Shown here piece by piece: positions 19,668 through 28,277 of a stretch of DNA of 64,000 nt. The notes beneath the pieces were generated by a model. It was not told the origin of the DNA, made no database searches, and worked only from the letters and a program-made list of their open reading frames with translations. Numbering within the stretch: the stretch's first letter is position 1; the number at the start of each line of letters is the position of its first letter. The DNA comes from Paraburkholderia phosphatilytica (GTDB lineage: Bacteria; Pseudomonadota; Gammaproteobacteria; Burkholderiales; Burkholderiaceae): assembly GCF_003443895.1 (NCBI RefSeq), contig NZ_QQOA01000009.1, positions 62,001 through 126,000 on the forward strand, read 5' to 3'. The position numbers and the translations under genes are program-made.

Positions 19668-19823
19668 ATGCTTGGAACCATCCTGCTCGTCGTACTGATC
19701 CTGCTGCTGATCGGCGCGTTTCCCGCGTGGCCGCACAGCCGCTCGTGGGGTTACCAGCCGACCGGTCTGCTCGGCATCGTGCTGATCATCGTGATCGTGC
19801 TGCTGTTGACCGGGCGAATCTAG
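19668..19823 (+). CDS. DUF3309 family small membrane protein
   Basis: The 51-aa protein has two hydrophobic helices (LLVVLILLLIGAFPAWP and GIVLIIVIVLLLTGRI) around a conserved HSRSWGYQPTG loop, the DUF3309 pattern. It is an inner-membrane peptide of unknown function, frequent in proteobacteria. An AGGGAG ribosome-binding site lies about 7 nt before the ATG. Confidence 0.85.
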   Translation: MLGTILLVVLILLLIGAFPAWPHSRSWGYQPTGLLGIVLIIVIVLLLTGRI

Positions 19824-20089
19824 CGATTGATTCGTCATGCTGATCGATGTGCATCGCTGAGAGGCGCGATTTTCCACGGGGGATTAAGCAGCGATTCGGC
19901 GCGGGCGATTTTCCGGATTATCGGCCGTGCGGAATCGCCGCTTCGAATCGCCTCTCACGACGATAGATTTCCTGTTTTGCGAATCGCACAGTTAGCGTAA
20001 ATCCTGACATGCATCGAAAGAAACATTACTAAATTCATTCACCCTTTCGCGATACACTTGCCCAAAACAAACGACTATAGGGTTGATGC

Positions 20090-20338
20090 ATGGAAGTGCA
20101 TGTGAAATCGGGTTTGCTGGAACTCGCTGCGGCTGCATTCGAGCGCAGCAGAATAGGGGTGGCGAGTGCGCCGTGCATGCTGCGCTCGCAGGTGGAAACG
20201 CTGGAAGGCAGTGTCTATGTCGTGCTGAAAAACGTCGAAGGGCTGTTGCTCGCCGTGTACCGGCTGGGCGGCGACCGCGGCATTCTGCGGCGCCTGAAGC
20301 GCTGGCCCGCGGCACTACCGGGCGCCCATCAATCCTGA
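20090..20338 (+). CDS. Hypothetical 82-aa protein
   Basis: The product (starting MEVHVKSGLLELAAAAFERSRIG) has no membrane segment and no recognised domain. A central VYVVLKNVEGLLLAVYRLGG reads like a beta-rich small domain. It is isolated, with an AT-rich upstream region that could hold a promoter. The base composition and lack of competing frames make it plausible, but no strong ribosome-binding site is visible. Confidence 0.5.
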   Translation: MEVHVKSGLLELAAAAFERSRIGVASAPCMLRSQVETLEGSVYVVLKNVEGLLLAVYRLGGDRGILRRLKRWPAALPGAHQS

Positions 20339-20359
20339 CGCCGTCCGCCCGGTGACCCC

Positions 20360-20401
20360 AAAAAAGCAACGGCGGCCGTTCTCTCTGGAACGTACCGCCG
20401 T
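20360..20401 (-). terminator. Terminator after the two-gene hypothetical operon
   Basis: ACGGCGG (20369-20375) pairs with CCGCCGT (20395-20401), with further pairing inside (CCGTTC/GAACG). Six T residues follow on the minus strand after a short spacer. It lies about 140 nt after the stop at 20543. Confidence 0.65.
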
Positions 20402-20542
20402 GCCCGGTCCTGGTCTTGTGGTCTCCACACGCACACTAACGACGAGCGCGGGAACCCAGTATTCCAACGCAAAATGTGATCGTCCATCGCCATACGTGCG
20501 GTGGCGCACACAACGCGTATTACCGTCCCTTTCTGGTCCGTT

Positions 20543-20878
20543 TTACGTCACGCCCTGCCCGTTTCTGCCCGTTTCGCGCGCAATCGAGCGCTTGATACGG
20601 CTGCGGAGCGCGTGCCAGCGCAGCAGCTGCTCGACCATCAGCAGCAGCGCGCTCACCTCCACCGTGACGTCCGTATCCAGCCGGCGCATCAGCTCGATGT
20701 AGACGCGTTTCGACTGAACGTCGAGTGTCATCGCCAGGATCTGCGTATTGGCAGCGCTGAGTTGCTGGAACAGATCGGACAGGTAGGCGTTCATGGCGGC
20801 GCACGGGCGAAAGGGCCTGCTGTGATAGCAAACCGCGGGCCCGCGCGCATGAAGCGTGGCGCCGGTCATCGCGCTCAC
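20543..20878 (-). CDS. Hypothetical helical protein, second gene of a coupled pair
   Basis: Up to 111 aa from a GTG at 20878 whose bases overlap the TGA of the preceding gene (GTGA), a classic coupling arrangement. An ATG at 20794 (MNAYLSDLFQQL) would give 83 aa and fits the better-looking part of the protein. That part is amphipathic helical (SAANTQILAMTLDVQSKR, SALLLMVEQLLRW). No family is recognised. The start is uncertain. Confidence 0.55.
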   Translation of the reverse strand: MSAMTGATLHARGPAVCYHSRPFRPCAAMNAYLSDLFQQLSAANTQILAMTLDVQSKRVYIELMRRLDTDVTVEVSALLLMVEQLLRWHALRSRIKRSIARETGRNGQGVT

Positions 20879-21180
20879 GGCCGCGAGTTGCGCCGAGTCG
20901 TGTCGCGTCGCCCGGGTTCCGGCCGCGATGGCCCGGCCTTGTGTTCGAACGCGTCGCCGGCGAGCCGTTCAAGCTCCTGCGTGATCAGCACCCGGTGCGC
21001 ACACCACGTCGCGAGCGTGCCCTGCATCACGGAAAGCAGGTGCAACGCGCTCGCCGTGTTCTCGCCGCGGCGCTGCACTTCCGCGACTTCGCGGGCCTGC
21101 CGCTCCACCTCACGTGTTGCCTGTTCGATCCTCCGATCTGCCGCTTCGAGCTTTTTCAGCCCATCCCGGAGTGTCTGCAT
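20875..21180 (-). CDS. Hypothetical coiled-coil protein, first gene of a coupled pair
   Basis: The 101-aa product is a probable coiled coil over its first half (LRDGLKKLEAADRRIEQATR and the following REVERQAREVAEVQRRGE). A second helical region (LHLLSVMQGTLATWCAHRV) and a basic tail follow. It overlaps the next gene by four bases. No family is recognised. The paired small helical proteins could form one complex, but this is a guess. Confidence 0.55.
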   Translation of the reverse strand: MQTLRDGLKKLEAADRRIEQATREVERQAREVAEVQRRGENTASALHLLSVMQGTLATWCAHRVLITQELERLAGDAFEHKAGPSRPEPGRRDTTRRNSRP

Positions 21181-21538
21181 GAAGAAACTCCCGAAACGTT
21201 TCCGTTAGCGCCGCATCCTGTGTGCCACGGAGAATGAGGGTCGATATTGCAGGCACGACGGCGCAACCGGATTTTCGATTATCCGACCGATTCGCTGGTA
21301 AATGGGCATTCGATGCGTCACACCCGGATACCGGCGCAGATGGCGGACGCGCCGAATATATCCGGTAAGGGTGCTTTCATTTTTCAATTGCGCGGTTTTC
21401 AAAAACCTCGCGCGAGATATTCGATCGGCGATTACTCGTTCATGCATATTGCGTGAAGCGATTATCCGATGAACTTTAGTCAGATGAATGCGGTTAAACT
21501 GCGGCGGTTGTTGAAACCGGGCTGATGCATATCGAGCC
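21181..21538. other. Intergenic region, nothing seen
   Basis: About 360 bp between divergent genes. No convincing frame, RNA or strong inverted repeat was found. It is AT-richer than the surroundings, as expected of a region carrying two promoters. Confidence 0.5.
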
Positions 21539-21793
21539 ATGAACCAAACCACCCGCGTTCTGACCGGTCTCGCACTGGTCGTCATGCTGCTGCTGGTTGT
21601 CGCCTTCAACTGGGTTGATCTGAGCGAGGCCTATGGCGATGGACCGCCGTACTATAGCCGGACCGTCAACATGGACAAATGGGAGAACCCGCTGCCGGTT
21701 CTGCTGGCTGTCGACCTCGCAGCCGCCGTGATCATCGCCGGGTTTGCCGTGTATATGAGGCGCAGCAGCGTGACGATGGACGAAGCGGATTGA
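21539..21793 (+). CDS. Small two-helix membrane protein, hypothetical
   Basis: The 84-aa protein has an N-terminal helix (VLTGLALVVMLLLVVAF), a polar loop rich in aromatic residues (YGDGPPYYSRTVNMDKWENP) and a second helix (VLLAVDLAAAVIIAGFAVY). The periplasmic loop is unusually conserved-looking. No family is assigned. A tRNA-Pro gene transcribed toward it shares the terminator region downstream. Confidence 0.7.
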   Translation: MNQTTRVLTGLALVVMLLLVVAFNWVDLSEAYGDGPPYYSRTVNMDKWENPLPVLLAVDLAAAVIIAGFAVYMRRSSVTMDEAD

Positions 21794-21835
21794 GGGTGCG
21801 CCAAGGCCGGCTTGTGCCGAGGTTGCGCGATACCC

Positions 21836-21874
21836 GAAAGAAAAAAGGGTTACGCGAAAATCGCGTAACCCTTT
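21836..21874. terminator. Bidirectional intrinsic terminator
   Basis: GGGTTACGCGA pairs perfectly with TCGCGTAACCC (21847-21857 and 21861-21871) around a 3-nt loop. T-rich runs follow in both directions: six T on the minus strand, and TTTGATTCTTTT on the plus. It serves tRNA-Pro from the right and the small membrane protein gene from the left. Confidence 0.9.
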
Positions 21875-21882
21875 GATTCTTT

Positions 21883-21959
21883 TGGTCGGAGCGAAAGGAT
21901 TCGAACCTTCGACCCTCTGATCCCAAATCAGATGCGCTACCAGGCTGCGCTACGCTCCG
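21883..21959 (-). tRNA. tRNA-Pro (anticodon TGG)
   Basis: A 77-nt cloverleaf. The acceptor stem CGGAGCG pairs with CGCTCCG, the anticodon stem CTGAT/ATCAG encloses TTGGG, the T-loop is GTTCGAATC, and a 3' CCA is encoded. Confidence 0.95.
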
Positions 21960-22144
21960 ACGAATCTGCGATTCTACTTGCTGGTGCACACCCGCGTCAA
22001 TCGTAGCGCAACATACGATCGCAAGCGTCAATCCGGCCCGACGCCCTCACGCCATTCGAACTCGCGACACACCGTGCCGACACAACCGTCCGGCAAGGTA
22101 CGGCCATTGCACAGCCGCTCATGACTGCACACAGGAGACACACC

Positions 22145-22603
22145 ATGAACCTGATCCTCTGGCGCCACGCGGAAGCCGAAGACACGGCGTCGAGCGACCT
22201 CGCGCGGCAACTCACGCCACGCGGACGCAAGCAGGCGCAGAACATCGCGAAATGGCTGCGCGGGCGGCTCGAAGACAACGCCGTGCTGCTCGTCAGCCCC
22301 GCCGCGCGCACGGTGCAAACGGTCGAGGCGCTGACGGACCAGTACCGCATCGTCCGCGAGATTGCGCCGGGCGCGAGCGCCGACGACATCCTCGCAGCCG
22401 CAGGCTGGCCGCAGGGCATCGCACCGACCGTGGTGGTGGTCGGCCATCAGCCCACGCTCGGCGAAGTCGTCGCGAGACTGCTCGGCGCGAACGAGGCCAG
22501 CATCTCGATCAAGAAAGGCGCCGTCTGGTGGCTCGCGAGCCACGAACGTGGCGGCAACGACCAGGCGGTACTGCTCGCCGCGCTGAGTCCCGAACTCGCA
22601 TGA
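22145..22603 (+). CDS. sixA: Phosphohistidine phosphatase SixA
   Basis: This 152-aa histidine-phosphatase superfamily protein starts MNLILWRHAEAED, with the catalytic His in the RHA motif. The second catalytic His is in VVVVGHQPTLGE, and TPRGRKQAQ and SPAARTVQT complete the pocket. SixA removes phosphate from phospho-His domains such as HPt proteins. An AGGAGA ribosome-binding site lies 6 nt before ATG 22145, which decides against the in-frame start 24 nt upstream. Confidence 0.92.
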   Translation: MNLILWRHAEAEDTASSDLARQLTPRGRKQAQNIAKWLRGRLEDNAVLLVSPAARTVQTVEALTDQYRIVREIAPGASADDILAAAGWPQGIAPTVVVVGHQPTLGEVVARLLGANEASISIKKGAVWWLASHERGGNDQAVLLAALSPELA

Positions 22604-22618
22604 CACGACCTGGCTCAC

Positions 22619-22643
22619 CGTCGGCTGATTACAACAGCCGACG
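22619..22643 (+). terminator. Hairpin after sixA
   Basis: CGTCGGCTG pairs with CAGCCGACG around a 7-nt loop, 15 nt after the sixA stop. There is no T-run, so termination would be weak or Rho-assisted. Confidence 0.4.
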
Positions 22644-22735
22644 CGTCTAGCCCGAGATCGATCCTTACCCACACCGACACCCCAACACGCGCGAAAGCGA
22701 GGCTTGGCGCGGCGTTTCGAAGACAAGCTTACGAA

Positions 22736-22775
22736 TAGTCATTGAACCGTCACCGTCGTGCCACGTGAGCGTCAC
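22736..22775 (+). promoter_or_regulatory. Tandem PhoB-box half-sites upstream of olsB
   Basis: Four 7-bp elements, TAGTCAT, CCGTCAC, GTGCCAC and GCGTCAC, occur with exact 4-bp spacers. This is the 11-bp periodicity of Pho boxes (consensus half-site CTGTCAT). A TACATT hexamer follows 10 bp later as a possible -10, with the olsB ATG at 22833. Phosphate control is inferred. Confidence 0.55.
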
Positions 22776-22832
22776 CAGGCGTTACTACATTGGCAAAAAT
22801 TTAGTTTTCCCATTTTTCGAACAGGAGCGCCA

Positions 22833-23654
22833 ATGCGAGAACTGCCGACGCCTACCCTGCCATTCGCTTCGATCCTTCCGTTCGAATCGCGCCGCCGCCT
22901 GCCCCGCACCGAAGAAGCGGTCACCGCGACGCACCGTCTGCAGGTTGCGTGGGCTCGCACCGACGAAGAGCTTCGCGAAGCGCAGCGTCTGCGCTACCAG
23001 GTCTTCGCGGAAGAAATGGGCGCGCGTCTGCACGGGCCGGTCGGTCTCGATGTGGATGCGTTCGATGCGTACTGCGATCACCTGATCGTGCGCGACCTCG
23101 ACACGCTGAAGGTGGTCGGCACGTACCGCGTGCTGCCGCCGCACCAGGCCGCGCGCATCGGCCGCCTGTATGCGGAGAGCGAGTTCGACGTGTCGCGCCT
23201 CACGCATCTGCGCACGAAGATGGTCGAAGTGGGCCGCTCGTGCGTGCACGCCGACTATCGCAGCGGCTCGGTCATCATGTCGCTGTGGGGCGGTCTCGGC
23301 GCGTACATGCAGCAGAACGGCTACGAAACGATGCTCGGCTGCGCGAGCGTTGCGATGGCCGACGGCGGCCACTACGCGGCGAACCTCTACTGCTCGCTGC
23401 GCGACGAATCGCTGACGCCGGCCGAATACCGCGCGTTCCCGCACACGCCGCTGCCGATCGACGAACTCGCGACTGGCACGCGCGTCGCACCGCCGCCGCT
23501 CGTCAAGGGTTATCTGCGTCTCGGCGCGAAGATCTGCGGCGCGCCGGCCTGGGATCCGGACTTCAATACGGCCGACTTCCTGACGCTGTTCCGTCTGTCG
23601 GACATCAACGCGCGCTACGCACGCCACTTCCTCGGCGACGCACTGCCGCGCTGA
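22833..23654 (+). CDS. olsB: L-ornithine N-alpha-acyltransferase (OlsB-type GNAT)
   Basis: The 273-aa acyltransferase belongs to the OlsB/hemolysin-like GNAT family: LQVAWARTDEELREAQRLRYQVFAEE, VVGTYRVLPP, then EVGRSCVHADYR and LGCASVAM. It acylates ornithine with a 3-hydroxyacyl group from ACP, the first step to phosphorus-free ornithine lipids. An AGGAG ribosome-binding site lies 5 nt before ATG 22833. No olsA is adjacent. Its position beside ppx, ppk and pho/pst, and the upstream PhoB-like sites, fit replacement of phospholipids under phosphate starvation. Confidence 0.85.
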   Translation: MRELPTPTLPFASILPFESRRRLPRTEEAVTATHRLQVAWARTDEELREAQRLRYQVFAEEMGARLHGPVGLDVDAFDAYCDHLIVRDLDTLKVVGTYRVLPPHQAARIGRLYAESEFDVSRLTHLRTKMVEVGRSCVHADYRSGSVIMSLWGGLGAYMQQNGYETMLGCASVAMADGGHYAANLYCSLRDESLTPAEYRAFPHTPLPIDELATGTRVAPPPLVKGYLRLGAKICGAPAWDPDFNTADFLTLFRLSDINARYARHFLGDALPR

Positions 23655-23717
23655 GGCAACGCACGAACGCGAGACGTCAAACGGCGTCTCGCGTGCGAAT
23701 ACTGCCGCATCAATGCA

Positions 23718-23758
23718 AACAGCCTGACCGACGCAATGTCGGTCAGGCTGTTTCGTTT
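23718..23758 (+). terminator. Strong intrinsic terminator between olsB and ppx
   Basis: A 15-bp perfect stem (AACAGCCTGACCGAC with GTCGGTCAGGCTGTT) around a 5-nt loop is followed by TTTCGTTTT-like sequence. It lies 60 nt after the olsB stop and separates convergent olsB and ppx. It may also act leftward. Confidence 0.9.
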
Positions 23759-23823
23759 TGAATCAGGGGCAGCATGCCCAGCGGCGCGAATGCTACACGC
23801 TGTTCAGCATCGCCGCAGCAAGC

Positions 23824-25335
23824 TCAATCTTCCGTGTAGACGACGCGATAAGGAATCCCGATCTTTTCCCATTCCGCCGCTTCCTGGCTCAAGCTGTAGT
23901 CGGTGAGCGGGTTGTTCGCGACCCAGTCGTTCGGCAGCCGCACCTCGTACCCGCCGTTCGCCTGCGCGACCTTGATCTCGGGCAATCCGATGTCCGCACG
24001 GCGACGGCACAGCAACGACGCGAGACGCAGGCAAAACAGCAGCGGCCATTCGATGTCGCGGGTCTGCGACAGCTTGCCGAGCTTGCCCGCATGACCGACG
24101 ACGAGCGCCGCGAGCCGCGCCTGATCGGTGCGCGAGAAGCCAGGCATGTCGGCGTTGCTCGCGATATAGGCCGAGTGCTTGTGATAGGCGCTGTGCGAGA
24201 TCGACAGACCGATTTCGTGCAGCGACGCCGCCCAGCCGAGGAACACGCTGTTCTCCGCGCGCGCTTCGTCGTCGGGCTCGTCGAGCTGGGTGTAGAAGTT
24301 CACCGACAGATCGCCGATTCGCGCCGCCTGCGCGCGATCGACGCCATAGCGCCGCATGAAGCCTTCGACCGTCACCGTGCGCATGTCTTCGTGCTGCGAA
24401 CGGCCGAGCAGGTCGTAGAGCACGCCGAGGCGCAGCGCGCCATCGGTCGTGTCGACGTAATCGATGCCGAGCTCGTCGAACACCGCGATCATGATCGACA
24501 GTCCGCCCGCGAGCACCGGAATGCGGTCCGGCTTCAGCGCGATGAGCTTCAGGCGGTTGACGTTCTCCGCCTTGATGAGCGCGCGCTTCAGCCGCTCGAG
24601 GCCACCGCGCGAGATACCGTGCGTGACGCCCGGGTCGTTGAAGTCGTTCGCTTCCACCAGTTCGGCAAGCGCGCGGGCCGTGCCCGACGAACCGACAGCC
24701 TGGTCCCAGCCGGTCTTGCGATATTCGCTTGAGATGATCTGGATTTCGCGCGTGGCGGCGAGCTGCGCCTGGCGCATCGTGTATTCGTCGACGTTGCCCG
24801 CCGGGAAGAACGTGCGGCTGTGACTCACGCAGCCGATGTACAGGCTTTCCATCTTGATCGGCGTGTAGTGCGAGCCGATGATGAATTCGGTCGAGCCGCC
24901 GCCGATGTCGACGACGAGCCGTTTACCGGCGCTCGCCGGCACCGAATGTGCGGCGCCCGCATAGATCAGCCGCGCTTCCTCTCGGCCCGCGATCACCTCG
25001 ATCGGGAAGCCGAGCGCAACCTGTGCCTCGCCGAGGAATTCGCCGGCGTTCTTCGCGATGCGCAGCGTGTTGGTGGCGACGGCGCGCACATGGTCCGGAT
25101 GAAAATCGCGCAGGCGTTCGCCGAAGCGCTTCAACGCGTCCCAGCCGCGGATCTGCGACGCGCGGTCGAGCCGCTTGTCGCTCGACAGGCCCGCCGCCAG
25201 TCGTACCGGCTCGCGCAGCGCGTCCACCTGGTAGATCTGGCTGCCGGCATCGGTCTCTTCGACGCGGCCCACGATCAGACGAAAGCTGTTCGACCCGAGA
25301 TCAACGGCGGCAAGAAGGTGGGGCGTATCGCTCAT
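23824..25335 (-). CDS. ppx: Exopolyphosphatase
   Basis: The 503-aa Ppx/GppA protein has the phosphate-1 loop AAVDLGSNSFRLIVG at its start, the second nucleotide-fold motif VVDIGGGSTEFI, and a C-terminal HD-like helical domain (AASLHEIGLSISHSAYHKHS). It hydrolyses terminal phosphates of polyphosphate and may also act on pppGpp. ATG 25335 gives the family length; the longer frame upstream is not family-like. It is divergent from ppk, with 288 bp between the chosen starts. Confidence 0.93.
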   Translation of the reverse strand: MSDTPHLLAAVDLGSNSFRLIVGRVEETDAGSQIYQVDALREPVRLAAGLSSDKRLDRASQIRGWDALKRFGERLRDFHPDHVRAVATNTLRIAKNAGEFLGEAQVALGFPIEVIAGREEARLIYAGAAHSVPASAGKRLVVDIGGGSTEFIIGSHYTPIKMESLYIGCVSHSRTFFPAGNVDEYTMRQAQLAATREIQIISSEYRKTGWDQAVGSSGTARALAELVEANDFNDPGVTHGISRGGLERLKRALIKAENVNRLKLIALKPDRIPVLAGGLSIMIAVFDELGIDYVDTTDGALRLGVLYDLLGRSQHEDMRTVTVEGFMRRYGVDRAQAARIGDLSVNFYTQLDEPDDEARAENSVFLGWAASLHEIGLSISHSAYHKHSAYIASNADMPGFSRTDQARLAALVVGHAGKLGKLSQTRDIEWPLLFCLRLASLLCRRRADIGLPEIKVAQANGGYEVRLPNDWVANNPLTDYSLSQEAAEWEKIGIPYRVVYTED

Positions 25336-25530
25336 CGGTTGTACTGACTCCATGCGGGCAAGCACGGCGCCGCGCGTGGTGGCGGCGTCGCGGTTCAAAG
25401 TCGCCATTCTAAGCGGAGTGGATTTCACGATGTGACTGACCTCTAGCATGAAGCATGCATGAGCGGGCACAACATCATGACATCCATGTGCGTCGAATTA
25501 ACGACACGATCCGAATCCAGCGTAGAATTT

Positions 25531-25571
25531 ATGACAATTCGTGTGTCATATATTCGCAATCATACTGTGAG
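25531..25571. promoter_or_regulatory. Dyad and PhoB-like half-sites between ppx and ppk
   Basis: ATGACA and TGTCAT form a perfect inverted repeat with a 7-bp gap (25531-25549). On the plus strand GTGTCAT, TCGCAAT and CTGTGAG follow at 11-bp periodicity, the first close to the PhoB half-site. On the minus strand TTGTCAT is a near-consensus half-site. The site lies in the shared promoter region of the two polyphosphate genes. Confidence 0.4.
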
Positions 25572-25623
25572 AATTTCCGAGCGTCCTTTCGAGTCTTCCT
25601 CCGACCTGTCATTCTCGCTGCCG

Positions 25624-27687
25624 ATGTCCATCCGCCATCCCCTGCTGAACCGCGAACTGGGCATCCTGGGTTTCAACGAGCGCGTGCTCGCGCAAGCCGC
25701 CGATCCCGCTGTGCCGCTGCTCGAACGCCTGCGCTTCATCTGCATCACCAGCAGCAATCTCGACGAATTCTTCGAGGTCCGCATGGCGGGCCTGCAGGAG
25801 CAGATGCGCGACAATCCCGGCGCACTGTCACCGGACGGCATGTCGCTGCAGCACGTGTACGACCTCGTCGTCGAGCGCGCGCAGAAGCTCGTGAACCGCC
25901 AGTACCGCATGCTGCACGAGACGGTCTTCCCCGCGCTGGAACAGGAAGGCATCTATTTCCACGGCACCGATACGTGGAACGACGCGCAGACCGAGTGGGC
26001 GCGTCAGTACTTCTTCGACGAACTGCTGCCGGTTCTGACGCCGATCGGTCTCGACCCCGCGCACCCGTTCCCGCGCGTGCTGAACAAGAGCCTGAACTTC
26101 GTCGTCGAACTGGAAGGCAAGGACGCGTTCGGACGCCAGGCGCTGATGGGCATCGTGCAGGCGCCGCGCGCGTTGCCGCGGCTCGTGCGGATGCCGCAGG
26201 AGCTGTCGGGCTATCAGCATGGCTTCGTGCTGCTGAGCTCGCTGCTCGAGCACTTCGTGTACGAGCTGTTCCCGAACCTCGTGGTGCGCAGCTGCAACCA
26301 GTTCCGCATCACCCGCAACAGCGAACTGTTCGTCGACGAAGACGAAATCACGAACCTGCGTGTCGCGCTGCAGGGCGAACTGCCCGCGCGCCATCTCGGC
26401 AACGCGGTGCGCCTCGAGGCGTATGCCGATACGCCGGCGCATGTCGTCAAGCGTCTGCTCGACGAAAGCGGGCTGTCGGAGAAGGACTGCTATTACGTCG
26501 ATGGTCCCGTGAACCTGGTGCGGCTGATGCAGTTGCCGGAAATGGTGGACAGGCCGGACCTGAAGTTCGTGCCACATATTCCGTCCATTCCGCCACAGAT
26601 CGCCAACGCATCGAGCCTTTTCGATGCGATCGATCAGGGCGACGTGCTGTTGCATCATCCGTACGAGAGCTTCCAGCCAGTGCTGGAACTGCTGCTGCAG
26701 GCCGCGAAAGATCCGAGCGTGGTCGCGATCAAGCAGACCATCTACCGCACCGGCACCGATTCGCCACTGATGGACGCGCTGATGCAGGCCGCGCGCAACG
26801 GCAAGGAAGTGACGGTCGTCGTCGAACTGCTCGCGCGCTTCGACGAGGAAACCAACATCAACTGGGCATCGCAGCTCGAAGCCGTAGGTGCGCACGTGGT
26901 GTACGGCGTGGTCGGCCACAAGTGCCACGCGAAGATGATGCTGATCGTGCGGCGTGTGCTGCAGGACGGCCGTGCGATGCTGAAGCGCTACGTGCACCTT
27001 GGCACCGGCAACTATCACCCGCGCACCGCGCGCCTTTACACCGACTTCGGCCTGATGACGTCCGAGCCGAAGATCTGCGAAGACGTGCACCACGTGTTCC
27101 AGCAGTTGACGGGCATCGGCGGCGAGATCGCATTGAACGACCTGTGGCAGTCGCCGTTCACGCTGCACCCGCGTCTCGTCGACGCGATTCGCGCCGAAGC
27201 GGACAACGCGCGCGCGGGCAAAAAAGCGCGCATCGTCGCAAAGATGAATGCGCTGCTCGAACCAACGGTGATCGCTGAGCTGTACGAAGCGTCGCAGGCG
27301 GGCGTGAAGATCGATCTGATCATCCGTGGCGTGTGTTCGCTGCAACCGGGCGTGCCGGGCCTCTCCGAGAACATCACCGTGCGCTCGATCGTCGGGCGCT
27401 TTCTCGAACACCATCGCATCTACTACTTCTACGCGGACGGCTACGAGAACGTGTTCCTCTCCAGCGCGGACTGGATGGACCGCAACTTCTTCCGCCGAGT
27501 CGAAGTTGCGTTCCCGATCCTGAACCGGCGTTTGAAGCGGCGGGTGATCGCCGAGGGGCTGTCGGCATTCCTCGGCGACAACCAGAACGCGTGGCTGATG
27601 CAAAGCGACGGCCACTACCGGCGGCGGCGGCCCGGCAAGGCGTCGCGCAATGCGCAGATGAGTCTGCTGGCGAAGTTCTGTTCTTGA
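25624..27687 (+). CDS. ppk: Polyphosphate kinase 1
   Basis: The 687-aa PPK1 starts MSIRHPLLNRELGILGFNERVL, the family N-domain motif. It includes LLHHPYESFQPV, ELLARFDEETNINWASQLE, and the phospho-His loop VHLGTGNYHPRTARLYTDFGL with a second HKD-type region in the C terminus (FLEHHRIYYFY). It reversibly makes polyphosphate from ATP at the membrane. The open frame extends upstream to 25459, but those residues are not PPK-like and overlap the putative regulatory dyad, so ATG 25624 is preferred. Confidence 0.95.
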   Translation: MSIRHPLLNRELGILGFNERVLAQAADPAVPLLERLRFICITSSNLDEFFEVRMAGLQEQMRDNPGALSPDGMSLQHVYDLVVERAQKLVNRQYRMLHETVFPALEQEGIYFHGTDTWNDAQTEWARQYFFDELLPVLTPIGLDPAHPFPRVLNKSLNFVVELEGKDAFGRQALMGIVQAPRALPRLVRMPQELSGYQHGFVLLSSLLEHFVYELFPNLVVRSCNQFRITRNSELFVDEDEITNLRVALQGELPARHLGNAVRLEAYADTPAHVVKRLLDESGLSEKDCYYVDGPVNLVRLMQLPEMVDRPDLKFVPHIPSIPPQIANASSLFDAIDQGDVLLHHPYESFQPVLELLLQAAKDPSVVAIKQTIYRTGTDSPLMDALMQAARNGKEVTVVVELLARFDEETNINWASQLEAVGAHVVYGVVGHKCHAKMMLIVRRVLQDGRAMLKRYVHLGTGNYHPRTARLYTDFGLMTSEPKICEDVHHVFQQLTGIGGEIALNDLWQSPFTLHPRLVDAIRAEADNARAGKKARIVAKMNALLEPTVIAELYEASQAGVKIDLIIRGVCSLQPGVPGLSENITVRSIVGRFLEHHRIYYFYADGYENVFLSSADWMDRNFFRRVEVAFPILNRRLKRRVIAEGLSAFLGDNQNAWLMQSDGHYRRRRPGKASRNAQMSLLAKFCS

Positions 27688-27694
27688 GGCGATA

Positions 27695-27720
27695 AGCTTG
27701 CCGCTCGGGAGCGGCAAGCT
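27695..27720 (+). terminator. Hairpin after ppk
   Basis: AGCTTGCCGCT pairs perfectly with AGCGGCAAGCT around CGGG, 8 nt after the ppk stop. No T-run follows, so it may mark an mRNA 3' end rather than a strong terminator. Confidence 0.5.
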
Positions 27721-28277
27721 CATCCGCACCCACCGCATCCGCGGCTCAAATCGAGCCCCCATCGCTCCGAGAGCACATGCGGAAACGGCGCAATCGTGCG
27801 TAGCCGATGATCAAAGATTGAGAAAACAGCCACGGAAAGACAGACCGGCCGCCCTGCGTCATGCCTGTGCAGGCAACCAGCGCGTCGCTATATTGCGTGC
27901 ACTCGCCTGCCGACGTTGATTCGTGCGGCAACTCCCCGGCATTGACAGACACGGTGTCGAAACATGAATTTCGGAGCGTTCAACCAGACTTTCAACGAGC
28001 TCACGCACACCACCACGTTCATCACTCACGGATCTCTGTTTTGCGTGATGACCAAAGGGAATGTGGCTGATCCGGCGAGTATGCGGATTCAGAGCGGCTA
28101 CGCGGCATCGAAGCAATGGGCGGGACAGTTGCTTCCAGGCACGAAGCACATCGTTCTGCACCACATGTCATGGCGCGAATGGTGGACCGGAACGGCGAGG
28201 GATTCAACGACCGCTACGGTCGCTGAGGTCGCGCATCGAGAGAAACGGCGGCGGCCGCAGACAGGCAACGGACCGCC
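27721..28277. other. Intergenic region between ppk and phoR, no convincing gene
   Basis: About 550 bp. A plus-strand frame from 27964 (MNFGAFNQTFNEL) and a minus-strand frame (28164 to 27859) overlap each other. Neither has a family signature. The plus-strand frame continues into antisense of phoR, which suggests chance. I see no RNA gene. Confidence 0.45.

Noticed and set aside
25459..25623. N-terminal extension of polyphosphate kinase
   Set aside because: Residues are not PPK-like and overlap a regulatory-looking dyad; family start is at 25624.
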